A stretch of DNA of 37,657 nucleotides from Alphaproteobacteria bacterium (lineage in GTDB: Bacteria > Pseudomonadota > Alphaproteobacteria > SMXS01), in assembly GCA_004356955.1 (NCBI GenBank), contig SMXS01000043.1, forward strand, positions 1 through 37,657. The letters run 5' to 3'. The notes under the pieces are model-generated. The model was given only the letters and a program-made list of their open reading frames with translations, had not been told where the DNA came from and did not search any database. Each line of letters begins with the position of its first letter. The first letter of the stretch is position 1. A program made the position numbers and the translations under genes. This document shows positions 29,085-37,657 of the stretch, one piece after another.

Positions 29085-29102
29085 TTGGCATGCATTATGC
29101 AT
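29085..29102 (+). promoter_or_regulatory. Sigma54 (-24/-12) promoter of glnB-glnA
   Basis: TTGGCATGCATTATGCAT places GG and GC exactly ten bases apart, close to the TGGCACG-N4-TTGCA consensus. Transcription would begin near 29112, 50 bases before glnB. Control of glnB-glnA by RpoN and NtrC is well known in proteobacteria, which supports the reading. Confidence 0.65.
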
Positions 29103-29143
29103 TGGTTCTGAGTGAGCATTTACGACCATCCGACTAACGTTAA

Positions 29144-29500
<357 letters not shown>

Positions 29501-29563
29501 GTCAGCCCAATCATCCCCCTTTAGATTCGACTACTTTCCTACAAGTTCGAGAGGTAAACCTTC

Positions 29564-30973
29564 ATGACTACTGTACAAGACATCCTCAAAAAGATTGAAG
29601 ACGAGGATATCCAATTCGTCGACCTTCGTTTCACCGATCCGCGCGGCAAGTGGCATCATCTTGCCATGGACGTATCGATCGTTGATGAAGACATGTTCGC
29701 CGATGGTGTGATGTTCGACGGTTCGTCCATTGCTGGCTGGAAGGCCATTAATGAATCAGACATGACGTTGATGCCTGATCTGGAAACCGCTGTGATGGAT
29801 CCATTCTCTGCGCAAAGCCAGTTGATCATCACTTGCGATATTCTAGAGCCCTCTACCGGCGAACCTTATGATCGCGATCCCCGCTCTACCGCCAAAGCTG
29901 CCCTGAAATATATGGAATTTGTCGGTATCGGTGACACAGCCTATTTCGGTCCAGAACCAGAATTCTTCGTGTTTGACGATGTTCGTTTTGAATCCAGCTA
30001 TAATCGTTCGTTCTATGAATTCAGCGATGTTGAAGGCCCTTATAATTCAGGCGCCGAAATGGATGGCGGCAATATGGGCCATCGTCCTCGCGTCAAGGGT
30101 GGTTACTTCCCGGTTGCACCCGTTGACCATGGTTCAGACCTGCGCGGGGAAATGCTGTTGACCATGAAGGAAATGGGTGTCGAAGTTGAAAAGCATCACC
30201 ACGAAGTGGGTGCCTCACAGCACGAACTTGGCATCAAGTTCGATACGCTGATTACGACTGCTGACCGCGTTCAGATCTATAAGTATTGCGTGCACAATGT
30301 TGCCCATGCCTATGGCAAGACAGCCACCTTCATGCCCAAGCCTGTTGCAGAAGACAATGGCTCTGGTATGCATGTGCATCAGTCAATCTGGAAGGATGGC
30401 AAGCCTATGTTTGCTGGCAACCAATATGCTGATCTGTCTGAGATGGCGCTTTACTACATTGGTGGTATCATCAAGCATGCCAAGGCAATCAATGCTTTCA
30501 CCAATCCATCGACCAACAGCTACAAGCGTCTGGTCCCTGGTTTTGAGGCTCCTGTCTTGTTGGCTTACTCGGCCCGCAACCGTTCTGCTTCTTGCCGCAT
30601 TCCATATTCTCCAAACCCTGCTGGCAAGCGCGTCGAAGTGCGCTTCCCTGATGCGGTCGCCAACCCTTACCTGGCATTTTCGGCCATGCTGATGGCTGGC
30701 CTTGATGGTATTCAGAACAAGATCCACCCAGGCGATGCCATGGACAAAGATCTGTATGCTCTGTCGCCTGAAGAACTTGCCGGTGTACCCACCGTCTGTG
30801 CCACGCTGGAAGAAGCCATTGCAGCACTCGATGCTGATCGCGACTTCTTGACGGTTGGTGATGTGTTCAGTGATGATCAGATCGATGCCTATATCGAACT
30901 GAAACAGGAAGAAGCGACCCGCCTTGCGCAGTCTCCTCACCCTGTTGAATATGATATGTACTACAGCTCGTAA
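29564..30973 (+). CDS. glnA: Glutamine synthetase type I
   Basis: Converts glutamate, ammonia and ATP to glutamine as a dodecamer. At 469 residues it is the standard GSI size. Signatures include [17 protein letters not shown] near the N terminus, the ATP site [18 protein letters not shown], and [13 protein letters not shown]. The adenylylation tyrosine lies in [13 protein letters not shown], so GlnE control, itself governed by the upstream GlnB, is expected. The ribosome site is GAGAGG 10 bases before the ATG. An intrinsic terminator follows the gene. Confidence 0.97.
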   Translation: MTTVQDILKKIEDEDIQFVDLRFTDPRGKWHHLAMDVSIVDEDMFADGVMFDGSSIAGWKAINESDMTLMPDLETAVMDPFSAQSQLIITCDILEPSTGEPYDRDPRSTAKAALKYMEFVGIGDTAYFGPEPEFFVFDDVRFESSYNRSFYEFSDVEGPYNSGAEMDGGNMGHRPRVKGGYFPVAPVDHGSDLRGEMLLTMKEMGVEVEKHHHEVGASQHELGIKFDTLITTADRVQIYKYCVHNVAHAYGKTATFMPKPVAEDNGSGMHVHQSIWKDGKPMFAGNQYADLSEMALYYIGGIIKHAKAINAFTNPSTNSYKRLVPGFEAPVLLAYSARNRSASCRIPYSPNPAGKRVEVRFPDAVANPYLAFSAMLMAGLDGIQNKIHPGDAMDKDLYALSPEELAGVPTVCATLEEAIAALDADRDFLTVGDVFSDDQIDAYIELKQEEATRLAQSPHPVEYDMYYSS

Positions 30974-30996
30974 GGGTTGTTTACATAACAGCTTTG

Positions 30997-31028
30997 AAAA
31001 GGCCCCGGTGATTGCTGGGCCTTTTTTT
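30997..31028 (+). terminator. Intrinsic terminator of glnB-glnA
   Basis: AAAAGGCCC, a 10-11 base loop, then GGGCCTTTTTTT starting about 24 bases after the glnA stop: a GC-rich stem with A and T tracts. Confidence 0.85.
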
Positions 31029-31200
31029 GTGGCAATGCCTGGGCGGGCCTCGTAAGGCCTATTCTCGATCATGTGTGGGGCTTGACCGCACTCGCAGTGA
31101 TTATCAGCGCCTACAGCGGGAATATTGCGGCATTGTCCGCACTATCAGGCAACAGATACAGCACCATGTCCGAGTAAAATTTCCCCATATTTCGCCAGAC

Positions 31201-31217
31201 ACACCATATCTTGGTGT
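31201..31217. other. Perfect dyad upstream of parE
   Basis: ACACCA-TATCT-TGGTGT, about 20 bases before a TATAGT (31238-31243) that could be the parE -10 box. It would cover the expected -35 region, as an operator might. The rest of the 31029-31274 gap holds a small GGCCT-CGTA-AGGCC stem (31046-31059) and no supported gene. Confidence 0.4.
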
Positions 31218-31274
31218 TCTAACCTAACTTGCTACCGTATAGTGAGTTATCGATTCACTTAGTTTCAGGCGCCA

Positions 31275-33308
31275 ATGGACGACAAAGATACCCCAAAAGA
31301 CCTATTTGCCGCTATTCCCAAAGGCAGTGACGACTATTCCGCCAAGGACATTGAAGTCCTTGAGGGGCTGGAACCCGTACGCCGTCGACCGGGCATGTAT
31401 ATTGGCGGGACGGATGAAAAGGCCCTGCACCATCTGGCGGCCGAAGTGCTCGACAATTCCATGGATGAGGCTGTTGCGGGTCATGCAACATGGATAGAAA
31501 TGTCGCTGAATGGCGATGGATCGCTGACGATCCGGGACAATGGTCGCGGTATCCCCATAGACAAACACCCCAAATTCAAGACCAAGTCGGCGCTGGAGGT
31601 GATTTTCACAACCCTGCATTCAGGTGGTAAATTCACGAGTGGGGTCTATCAGACCTCTGGTGGCCTGCATGGGGTTGGCATTTCCGTTGTGAATGCCCTC
31701 TCTGAGTTTCTGGACGTTGAAGTTGTGCGCAACCAAGTAGCCTGGCGCCAAACTTTCAGCCGTGGGGAACCGACTTCTAAGTTGGAAAAGGTCGGGTCTG
31801 CCAAAAACAGGCGTGGCACGACGGTGACTTTCAAGGCAGATCCCGAAATATTTGGTGACCAGCTCCAATTGGTGGCCAAGCAATTGTACCGTATGGCGCG
31901 ATCCAAGGCGTATCTGTTTCGCGGGGTTGAAATTCGTTGGTCGTGTGACCCCAAACATTTGACTGCAAAAGATGACACGCCTGAAAGTGAAACTATCCAT
32001 TTTCCCAATGGGTTGTTAGACTTTCTTGAACAGGAACTTGGCGATTCTGGAACCGTTACACCAGCGGCCTTTACGGGTCAGGCTGGTTTTGTGGCCAATG
32101 GCAACTCTGCAGGCAAATCAGGGGGTGCTGCCGACGGGAGTGCTGGTCGCGCTGAATGGGCGATTGCATGGCCGACAAGCCGAGACGGTTTTATCAATTC
32201 CTATTGCAACACAGTGCCCACCATAGAAGGCGGCAGCCACGAAGCTGGCATGCGCGCAGCATTGGTTAAAGGTCTGAAAGCCTATGGCGAGCTGGTGAAT
32301 AACCGCCGCGCAGCCAGCATCACGGCCGACGATCTGCTGGGCAACATCATCGTGATCCTTTCGGTCTTTCTGCCCGACCCGCAGTTCCAGGGCCAGACAA
32401 AGGAAAAATTGACCTCTACTGGCGCTACGCGCCTGGTGGAACAGGCCATGCGTGATCATTTTGATCATTGGTTATCCGGTGCACCCGATATGGCCAATGC
32501 CCTTCTGGCCTATGCGGTTTTGCGTGCTGAAGAACGCCAACGCCGCAAGCAGGAAAAGGAGATAAGTCGCAAATCCGCCACCCGAAGACTGCGGCTGCCC
32601 GGTAAACTGACCGATTGTTCCCGCAGCGGTGCTGACGGCACCGAGATATATCTGGTTGAAGGGGATTCTGCGGGCGGGTCTGCCAAGCAGGCACGCGACC
32701 GTGCGACCCAGGCCGTGTTGCCATTGCGTGGCAAAATCCTGAATATTGCCAATGCCAGTCAGGAAAAGATCAAGGCTAACCAGGAACTCAAAGATCTTAT
32801 CCAGGCCCTGGGTTGTGGGGTGGGCGAAAACTATCGGGAAAGTGATCTGCGTTACGAAAAAGTGGTCATCATGACTGATGCCGATGTCGACGGCGCCCAT
32901 ATTGCCACCCTGTTGATGACGTTCTTTTTTCGGGCCCTTCCTGAACTGGTGGCCCAGGGGCACTTATATTTGGCGCAGCCGCCTTTGTACCGCCTGGCCC
33001 ACAAGGGCAAGTCGATCTATGCCATGGATGACGCTGAGAAAGACCGGATTTGGAAAGATGAATTTGGCGGCAATGAAAAAGTTGAGATCAGCCGCTTTAA
33101 GGGCCTCGGAGAAATGCCGCCCGCCCAGTTGAAAACAACAACAATGGCGCGCGCCAGCAGGACCCTGTTGCGGGTGGTCTTGCCTAAAGGGTTCGTCGAA
33201 AAAGAAGAGACGTCGGACCTCGTAGAACGCCTTATGGGCAAAAAGCCCGAGCTTCGATTTGAGTATATCCAGAAGCATGCCCCCGATGTGCAGGATGTGG
33301 ACATTTAG
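31275..33308 (+). CDS. parE: DNA topoisomerase IV subunit B
   Basis: ATPase subunit of topoisomerase IV, which separates linked daughter chromosomes with ParC. The GHKL ATPase domain has EVLDNSMDEA, RDNGRGIPID and QTSGGLHGVGISVVNALS. The TOPRIM domain has EGDSAGGSAKQARDRATQAV and MTDADVDGAHIATLL. At 677 residues it is ParE-sized rather than the ~800 of GyrB. There is a Gly/Ala/Ser-rich stretch (NGNSAGKSGGAADGSAGRAE, near residue 280) just before the conserved WAIAWP strand, slightly longer than I expect. The ATG has only a weak AGG upstream. Confidence 0.94.
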   Translation: MDDKDTPKDLFAAIPKGSDDYSAKDIEVLEGLEPVRRRPGMYIGGTDEKALHHLAAEVLDNSMDEAVAGHATWIEMSLNGDGSLTIRDNGRGIPIDKHPKFKTKSALEVIFTTLHSGGKFTSGVYQTSGGLHGVGISVVNALSEFLDVEVVRNQVAWRQTFSRGEPTSKLEKVGSAKNRRGTTVTFKADPEIFGDQLQLVAKQLYRMARSKAYLFRGVEIRWSCDPKHLTAKDDTPESETIHFPNGLLDFLEQELGDSGTVTPAAFTGQAGFVANGNSAGKSGGAADGSAGRAEWAIAWPTSRDGFINSYCNTVPTIEGGSHEAGMRAALVKGLKAYGELVNNRRAASITADDLLGNIIVILSVFLPDPQFQGQTKEKLTSTGATRLVEQAMRDHFDHWLSGAPDMANALLAYAVLRAEERQRRKQEKEISRKSATRRLRLPGKLTDCSRSGADGTEIYLVEGDSAGGSAKQARDRATQAVLPLRGKILNIANASQEKIKANQELKDLIQALGCGVGENYRESDLRYEKVVIMTDADVDGAHIATLLMTFFFRALPELVAQGHLYLAQPPLYRLAHKGKSIYAMDDAEKDRIWKDEFGGNEKVEISRFKGLGEMPPAQLKTTTMARASRTLLRVVLPKGFVEKEETSDLVERLMGKKPELRFEYIQKHAPDVQDVDI

Positions 33309-33349
33309 TGGCCAAACTTCCTTGTATCACCTGCGATTCACGCAGAAAC

Positions 33350-33396
33350 GTTGACTTATCAGGGAAACGTCCTATGTTGCCCCGAAGTAAGTCAAC
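33350..33396. other. 9-bp inverted repeat bracketing the helicase promoter
   Basis: GTTGACTTA and TAAGTCAAC are perfect complements separated by 29 bases. The left arm contains the -35 box and the right arm lies at the predicted transcription start. It could be a pair of operator half-sites or a DNA/RNA loop. Confidence 0.5.
33351..33378 (+). promoter_or_regulatory. Promoter of the DEAD-box helicase gene
   Basis: TTGACT, 16-base spacer, TATGTT. The start near 33385 gives a leader of about 100 bases, long for this window. A small perfect stem CTGCG-ATTCA-CGCAG (33331-33345) lies just upstream. Confidence 0.5.
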
Positions 33397-33483
33397 CGAC
33401 AACGACAACAAGATGCCGATTTGACCCCGCAAAGATGGCTTTGCACCGGTCTGATAACAGGCATCAGAGTAAGAATTTCTTGA

Positions 33484-35460
33484 ATGAGCTTTGAACTTAT
33501 GGGGCTCGCTGACGAGACCCTGCGAGCAATAACAGAAGCTGGCTACACAACGCCAACGCCAATCCAAAAACAAGCCATTCCCGTGGTGCTGCAAGGCCGC
33601 GATGTCATGGGTATTGCCCAGACGGGAACTGGCAAGACGGCAGGCTTTACGCTGCCGATGATCGACATTTTGTCGCAGGGCCGTGCCCGCGCACGAATGC
33701 CCCGATCCCTGATTTTGGAACCCACCCGCGAATTGGCAGCCCAGGTTGCCGAAAGCTTCGAAACCTATGGCAAATACCACAAGCTAACCATGGCGCTGTT
33801 AATCGGTGGCGTTAGCTTTGAGGAACAGAATAAATTGCTGGACCGCGGCGTGGACGTGCTGATTGCCACCCCTGGCCGCCTGCTCGACCATTTTGAGCGT
33901 GGCCGACTGATGATGTCAGGTGTTGAAGTGCTGGTGGTTGATGAGGCCGACCGTATGCTCGATATGGGCTTTATCCCTGATATCGAGCGCATCTGTAAGA
34001 TGATGCCGCAACGTCACCAAACCTTGTTTTTCTCGGCAACGATGCCAGCCGAAATCAAGCGTCTGTCCGATACGTTTCTGGACGATCCCAAGCATATTGA
34101 AGTGGCCAAGCCGACCTCACCTGCCGAGACTGTTGAACAGTTTTTGGTCATGGAAAGGTCCAAGGAACCAAAGTCCAAGCGAGATCTTCTGCGGACCTTG
34201 ATTCAGGGTGAAGAAATTGGCAATGCTATCGTCTTTTGTAATCGCAAAAAAGACGTCGATATCGTTGCCAAATCCCTGAAGAAACACGGTCACAACGCCG
34301 CCGCATTGCATGGCGATATGGATCAGATAAGCCGTATGAGGGTTCTGGCTAAATTCAAGGCCAGCGAAATTAAGATATTGGTCGCGAGTGATGTGGCTGC
34401 CCGAGGCCTGGATATCCCTGCTGTGTCGCATATCTTTAACTTTGATGTGCCAAACCATGCAGAAGACTATATCCACCGTATTGGCCGCACGGGCCGTGCT
34501 GGGCGATCAGGTCGTTCCTTTACGATTTGTTCGCCATTCGACACCAAGTATTTGGCCGCGGTTCAGGATTTGATCGGGCGCAAAATCCCGTTGTTTAACG
34601 CCTCCCAGTCCAACGAGGTTCCCCAGTCCAAAGAGGTCCCGCAATCCAAAGAAGCCGGGGCGACTTCACAAACCGAAGAAGACAAGCCAAGGCGGCGTAA
34701 TCGTCGTCGTCGCGGTGGTCGTCGTTCTGAAGAAACAACCTCGCAGCCAACCACACAAACAGCCACGCAAACAGATGCCGCTGTTGCAGTTGCAGCTGAA
34801 GTCGTGTCCGAGGACAGACCAGCAGAGTTGAAAGCTGAACAGCAGACCGAAGAAAACCCCCGCCGCTCGCGATCACGGGGTGGCCGGAATCGGAATCGCA
34901 ACAATCGTGGCGACACGCAGGACAATGGGTCCCAATCTCGTAATCGCACGCATCACGGTGATAAAATTCCCGAGCCCAATGGCATCAAGGGTCTAGGTGA
35001 TCATACGCCGGCCTTCCTGCTGCAGCCGGTCATTTTCCCTAGTTCAAAAAAACTAGACGACGCCGAGGACGAGGAAAAACCCAAAAAGACTACCGCCAAA
35101 AAAGCGGCGGCCAAAAAGGCTGACAAGCCGAAGAAAGAAGCCAAGGCCAAGTCGAAAACTGAAGGCAAGCCAGAAGTTGCTGCAGAGGAAAAGCCAAAAC
35201 GCCGCCGGCGTACCAAGAAGGTTGAGGCTGTTGAAGAGGCCCCTGTTATCGAGACTGTAGAAGCCGCTACTAAAGATGCTGCCGAAGAGGCTACCAAAGA
35301 AGCAGTCGTCGAGGAAAAGCCCAAGCGCAAACGGGCACCACGCAAGCGTAAAACAGTGGCCGAAAAGGCAGCAGCAGAAGCAGCCAAGGTTGAGGCAGCC
35401 AAGGTTGTTGAGGCAGCGCCAGCTAGCACCGACGAGGCTCCCCAGGCTGACGCAGGTTAA
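33484..35460 (+). CDS. DEAD-box RNA helicase with long basic low-complexity tail
   Basis: ATP-dependent RNA helicase, RhlE/CsdA-like. All core motifs are present: Q motif (TTPTPIQKQAIP), AQTGTGKT, PTREL, TPGRLLDHF, DEAD, SATMP, ARGLDIP and HRIGRTGRAGRSG. The core ends near residue 365. The remaining ~290 residues are low complexity: a triple QSKEVP repeat, RRRNRRRRGGRR, then long runs of K, A, E and P. Such tails bind RNA or ribosomes in relatives. The core resembles RhlE, but the subfamily is not certain, so no symbol is given. It converges on the TfoX-domain gene with 14 bases between stops. Confidence 0.93.
   Translation: MSFELMGLADETLRAITEAGYTTPTPIQKQAIPVVLQGRDVMGIAQTGTGKTAGFTLPMIDILSQGRARARMPRSLILEPTRELAAQVAESFETYGKYHKLTMALLIGGVSFEEQNKLLDRGVDVLIATPGRLLDHFERGRLMMSGVEVLVVDEADRMLDMGFIPDIERICKMMPQRHQTLFFSATMPAEIKRLSDTFLDDPKHIEVAKPTSPAETVEQFLVMERSKEPKSKRDLLRTLIQGEEIGNAIVFCNRKKDVDIVAKSLKKHGHNAAALHGDMDQISRMRVLAKFKASEIKILVASDVAARGLDIPAVSHIFNFDVPNHAEDYIHRIGRTGRAGRSGRSFTICSPFDTKYLAAVQDLIGRKIPLFNASQSNEVPQSKEVPQSKEAGATSQTEEDKPRRRNRRRRGGRRSEETTSQPTTQTATQTDAAVAVAAEVVSEDRPAELKAEQQTEENPRRSRSRGGRNRNRNNRGDTQDNGSQSRNRTHHGDKIPEPNGIKGLGDHTPAFLLQPVIFPSSKKLDDAEDEEKPKKTTAKKAAAKKADKPKKEAKAKSKTEGKPEVAAEEKPKRRRRTKKVEAVEEAPVIETVEAATKDAAEEATKEAVVEEKPKRKRAPRKRKTVAEKAAAEAAKVEAAKVVEAAPASTDEAPQADAG
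34606..34659 (+). repeat. Three tandem 18-base units in the helicase tail
   Basis: Units beginning CAGTCCAACGAGGTTCCC, CAGTCCAAAGAGGTCCCG and CAATCCAAAGAAGCCGGG encode QSNEVP, QSKEVP and QSKEAG. The frame is kept, so the copy number can vary without breaking the protein. Confidence 0.8.
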
Positions 35461-35474
35461 ACGGCACCCGTCAT

Positions 35475-35840
35475 CTAATTCTTCTTTTTTAGGCTTTTTG
35501 TTTTTTGCGCGTTTGCACGCAAGGCAGCGTCGAGCGCTTTGCGGGCCCAGTCGGCCATTTCTTCAGGTTCGTCATAAAGAAAATCTGGAGCGGTATAGTA
35601 GGACATCAACGCGCGCTTGCCGTTCTTGGCTGAATAGGTGAATTGTTCACAATCCTCGGCTTCAAAGTCAGGGCGATTACCATCGTCCACCTTGAAATAT
35701 AATCGCTCGTCGGCGATGAGCGCGATCATCACCCCATGGCAAAAAACACCGGCGCCGCCAAACATTCTTCGGATACTGGCACCCTCCAGTGGTTCCAGCA
35801 TTTCCAGTATGAAGGCGTTATATTCGGGGCTGATGGCCAT
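35475..35840 (-). CDS. TfoX N-terminal domain protein
   Basis: A 121-residue protein matching the TfoX_N family: SIRRMFGGAGVFCHGVMIALIADERLYFKVDD is the recognisable core. It lacks the C-terminal TfoX domain of the competence regulator Sxy/TfoX, and the function of stand-alone TfoX_N proteins is unknown. The ATG at 35840 is preferred to the GTG just upstream and has GGGAT nearby. The start abuts the ferredoxin stop, so it is probably the last gene of the cysteine desulfurase-ferredoxin unit. The C terminus is lysine-rich (KTKSLKKKN). Confidence 0.85.
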   Translation of the reverse strand: MAISPEYNAFILEMLEPLEGASIRRMFGGAGVFCHGVMIALIADERLYFKVDDGNRPDFEAEDCEQFTYSAKNGKRALMSYYTAPDFLYDEPEEMADWARKALDAALRANAQKTKSLKKKN

Positions 35841-35842
35841 CA

Positions 35843-36175
35843 CTATCCCGTCATATTGATCGTTTGGCCCGGCAGCGACAGCTCTAACCCGTCAAGTTCC
35901 GCTGTGATGTTAATCTGACATCCCAATCGTGATGTCGGCTTCAGACCATAGGTTAGGTCCAGCATATCTTCTTCAAATTCTGATGCGGTTGGAATTTTGT
36001 CAAACCAGTCTGGGCTGACAACGACATGGCAGGTCGAACACGCCATAGAGCCTTCACACGCCCCTTCGATGTCGATATCATTCTCATGTGCCAGTGACAG
36101 GATTGATTGCCCGATTTCGGCTATACATTCTGTTCGATGCGATCCATCAGCGGCTATGAAGGTGACTTTTGGCAT
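35843..36175 (-). CDS. 2Fe-2S ferredoxin, adrenodoxin/Isc type
   Basis: A 110-residue plant/vertebrate-type 2Fe-2S ferredoxin. Ligands are Cys40, Cys46, Cys49 and Cys86 (ACEGSMACSTCHV and RLGCQI), the C-x5-C-x2-C-x36-C pattern of adrenodoxin-like proteins that give electrons to Fe-S assembly. The ATG directly follows the stop of the cysteine desulfurase gene (TGAATG), so the two are co-translated and the ferredoxin probably serves Fe-S cluster building. Confidence 0.93.
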   Translation of the reverse strand: MPKVTFIAADGSHRTECIAEIGQSILSLAHENDIDIEGACEGSMACSTCHVVVSPDWFDKIPTASEFEEDMLDLTYGLKPTSRLGCQINITAELDGLELSLPGQTINMTG

Positions 36176-37339
36176 TCAGGCATTAACTCTCAGTTTTTTG
36201 ACGGCGCCGACAATGTGGTCGACCGCATAGGTGATTTCAGCTTTTGTGGTTTGCCTTCCCAGACCAATACGCAGGGATGACTGGGCCAGATCGTCAGTAA
36301 CACCAATGGCTTGCAACACATAAGACGGCCCCACGACTGCAGAGGCACAAGCTGCCCCGCTGGACACAGCAATATCGCGCAAGGACGCCAACAACATCTC
36401 TCCATCGACGCCAGCAATGCTGACGTTGATATTGCCTGGGATCCGATTGTCGGGATGACCATTCAGCTGCACGCCTTCCAGGGAATGGGTCAGCCCGGAA
36501 AGTAGCTGGTCGGCCAATCCTGAAATTCGTTCAGCCTCGGCATCCATTTCTTGCAAAGCCAGGTCACAGGCCCGGCCAAAGCCCACACATAAGGCCGGCG
36601 CCAATGTGCCTGATCGCAATCCGTTTTCCTGCCCACCACCTGACATGACCGGTTGTGGCTTTAGCCGTGATCCTGCGCGTAGATAGAACGCGCCAACGCC
36701 TTTGGGCCCGTAAATTTTGTGGCCAGACAGGCTCATCATATCAATATTCATGGCACCGACATCGATAGGGATTTTACCAATTGCCTGGGCGGCATCGGTA
36801 TGGAAAAACGCTCTCTTTTCCCGACATAGAGCGCCAATTTCCGCAATGGGTTGGATGACCCCTATCTCGTTATTCACCGTCATGACAGAAACCAACAGTG
36901 TATTGTCATCGATCGCCGCGGCGACGTCATCCAGATTGATCAATCCGTCGGCCTGTACGCCAAGCATAACGACTTCCATGCCTTCGTCGGCCATGACCTG
37001 AACGCTTTCGAGCACGCATTTGTGTTCTGTCGCGACGGTGATGATCTTATTGCGGTGGCTGCGATACGCCCGCCCAACGCCTTTGATGGCCAGATTATTA
37101 GATTCTGTGGCGCCCGAAGTGAATATAATTTCGTTCGTTCGTGCACCAATTAAACTGGCGATCTGTTCGCGCGCCTTGTTGACAGCTTCCTCGGCCATCC
37201 AGCCAAAGCTGTGCGAGGTCGAATGTGGGTTGCCGAAATGCTCGGTAAAAAATGGCATCATGGCATCCAGCACCCGTGGATCGAGCGGCGTGGTTGCCTG
37301 ATAATCCAGGTAGATCGGCAGCTTGGGCTGGTTCGACAT
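36176..37339 (-). CDS. Cysteine desulfurase, IscS/NifS type
   Basis: Takes sulfur from cysteine as an enzyme persulfide for Fe-S clusters and thio-modification. The 387-residue fold-type I PLP enzyme has YLDYQATTPLDPRV at the start, His106 (ATEHKCVLE), the PLP lysine Lys208 (LSGHKIYGPKG) and the persulfide cysteine Cys331 (SSGAACASA). Its ATG directly follows the stop of a second desulfurase gene (TAGATG). Which of the two fills the main IscS role cannot be decided from this window, so no symbol is given. Confidence 0.94.
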   Translation of the reverse strand: MSNQPKLPIYLDYQATTPLDPRVLDAMMPFFTEHFGNPHSTSHSFGWMAEEAVNKAREQIASLIGARTNEIIFTSGATESNNLAIKGVGRAYRSHRNKIITVATEHKCVLESVQVMADEGMEVVMLGVQADGLINLDDVAAAIDDNTLLVSVMTVNNEIGVIQPIAEIGALCREKRAFFHTDAAQAIGKIPIDVGAMNIDMMSLSGHKIYGPKGVGAFYLRAGSRLKPQPVMSGGGQENGLRSGTLAPALCVGFGRACDLALQEMDAEAERISGLADQLLSGLTHSLEGVQLNGHPDNRIPGNINVSIAGVDGEMLLASLRDIAVSSGAACASAVVGPSYVLQAIGVTDDLAQSSLRIGLGRQTTKAEITYAVDHIVGAVKKLRVNA

Positions 37340-37657
37340 CTATTGCGCAGCCTTGCTGGCCTGACGCTGATAAATCTCTTCCCAAGCCTCGACCATCTTG
37401 TCGACTTCTGCCGACTGTGTGTTCCAACCCAGGCTGATGCGGATGGCGTTACCACCGATTGCATCATCGACATGCATGGCTGCGAGGACATGCGAGGACG
37501 CAACCTTGCCCGACGAACACGCCGATCCTGCGCTGATGCAAAACCCTTCAAGGTCAAATGCCATCACCTGTAATTCATTGCGGACACCGGGCATGCCGAT
37601 GCAGGTGGTGTTGGGAAGTCGGTCCGCATCCTGGCCGAAAACGACGGCTTGTGGGGC
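37340..37657 (-). CDS. Second cysteine desulfurase, C-terminal part (cut by window edge)
   Basis: The frame is open from the window edge (APQAVVFGQDADRLPNTTC...) to the stop at 37340, 105 codons. It contains the persulfide cysteine loop FCISAGSACSSGK and the C-terminal IRISLGWNTQSAEVDKMVEAW, both typical of NifS/IscS-type (group I) enzymes. The ATG shown in the ORF track is internal. It lies directly upstream of, and coupled to, the complete desulfurase gene; the two are clearly different sequences, so this is an old duplication. Confidence 0.9.
   Translation of the reverse strand, partial: APQAVVFGQDADRLPNTTCIGMPGVRNELQVMAFDLEGFCISAGSACSSGKVASSHVLAAMHVDDAIGGNAIRISLGWNTQSAEVDKMVEAWEEIYQRQASKAAQ

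Noticed and set aside
30383-31072. 229-residue minus-strand ORF over glnA
   Set aside because: Shadow of glnA; glnA is complete and certain.

Overview
The window is a stretch of alphaproteobacterial chromosome with mid-range GC. The evidence is a complete 14-gene nuoA-N operon followed by birA and coaX, a tig-clpP-clpX-lon-hup proteostasis block, a short HTH-less BirA, a GlnB/GlnA pair, ParE, and a fused NAD(P)H-hydrate epimerase/dehydratase. I cannot name the genus. Most of the left two thirds reads on the minus strand.

Layout. 1-15125 (minus): one long transcription unit nuoABCDEFGHIJKLMN-birA-coaX (coaX runs off the left edge). Genes overlap or nearly touch, and a good sigma70-type promoter lies about 120 bases before nuoA. 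15374-15808 (minus): tRNA-Asp and tRNA-Val; the 282 bases between them hold the tRNA-Asp promoter and nothing else I can support. 15887-22480 (minus): hup, lon, clpX, clpP, tig, with a convincing RpoH-type heat-shock promoter before lon. 22552-22636: tRNA-Leu. 22771-25493 (minus): a thiolase gene broken by one in-frame TGA, and nnrD.

25497-28941 looks like an accessory block between nnrD and glnB. It holds an orphan two-helix membrane protein gene lying between two inverted copies of a 27-base repeat, a small cupin, a PhzF-family isomerase, tRNA-His and a PLP aminotransferase. 29085-30973 (plus): glnB-glnA behind a -24/-12 (sigma54) promoter, ended by a clear intrinsic terminator. 31275-35460 (plus): parE and a DEAD-box RNA helicase with a very long basic tail. 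35475-37657 (minus): a TfoX-N protein, a 2Fe-2S ferredoxin and two tandem cysteine desulfurases, the second cut by the right edge.

Together the genes cover respiratory NADH oxidation (complex I), cofactor supply and repair (CoA, biotin attachment, NADHX repair, Fe-S assembly), protein quality control, nitrogen assimilation and chromosome decatenation. Most of the window is ordinary core genome. The points that deserve a second look are the nonsense codon in the thiolase, the inverted-repeat-bounded cargo gene, the regulatory dyads at lon, glnB, parE and the helicase, and the histone-H1-like tails on trigger factor and the helicase. I did not find a convincing new multigene system.
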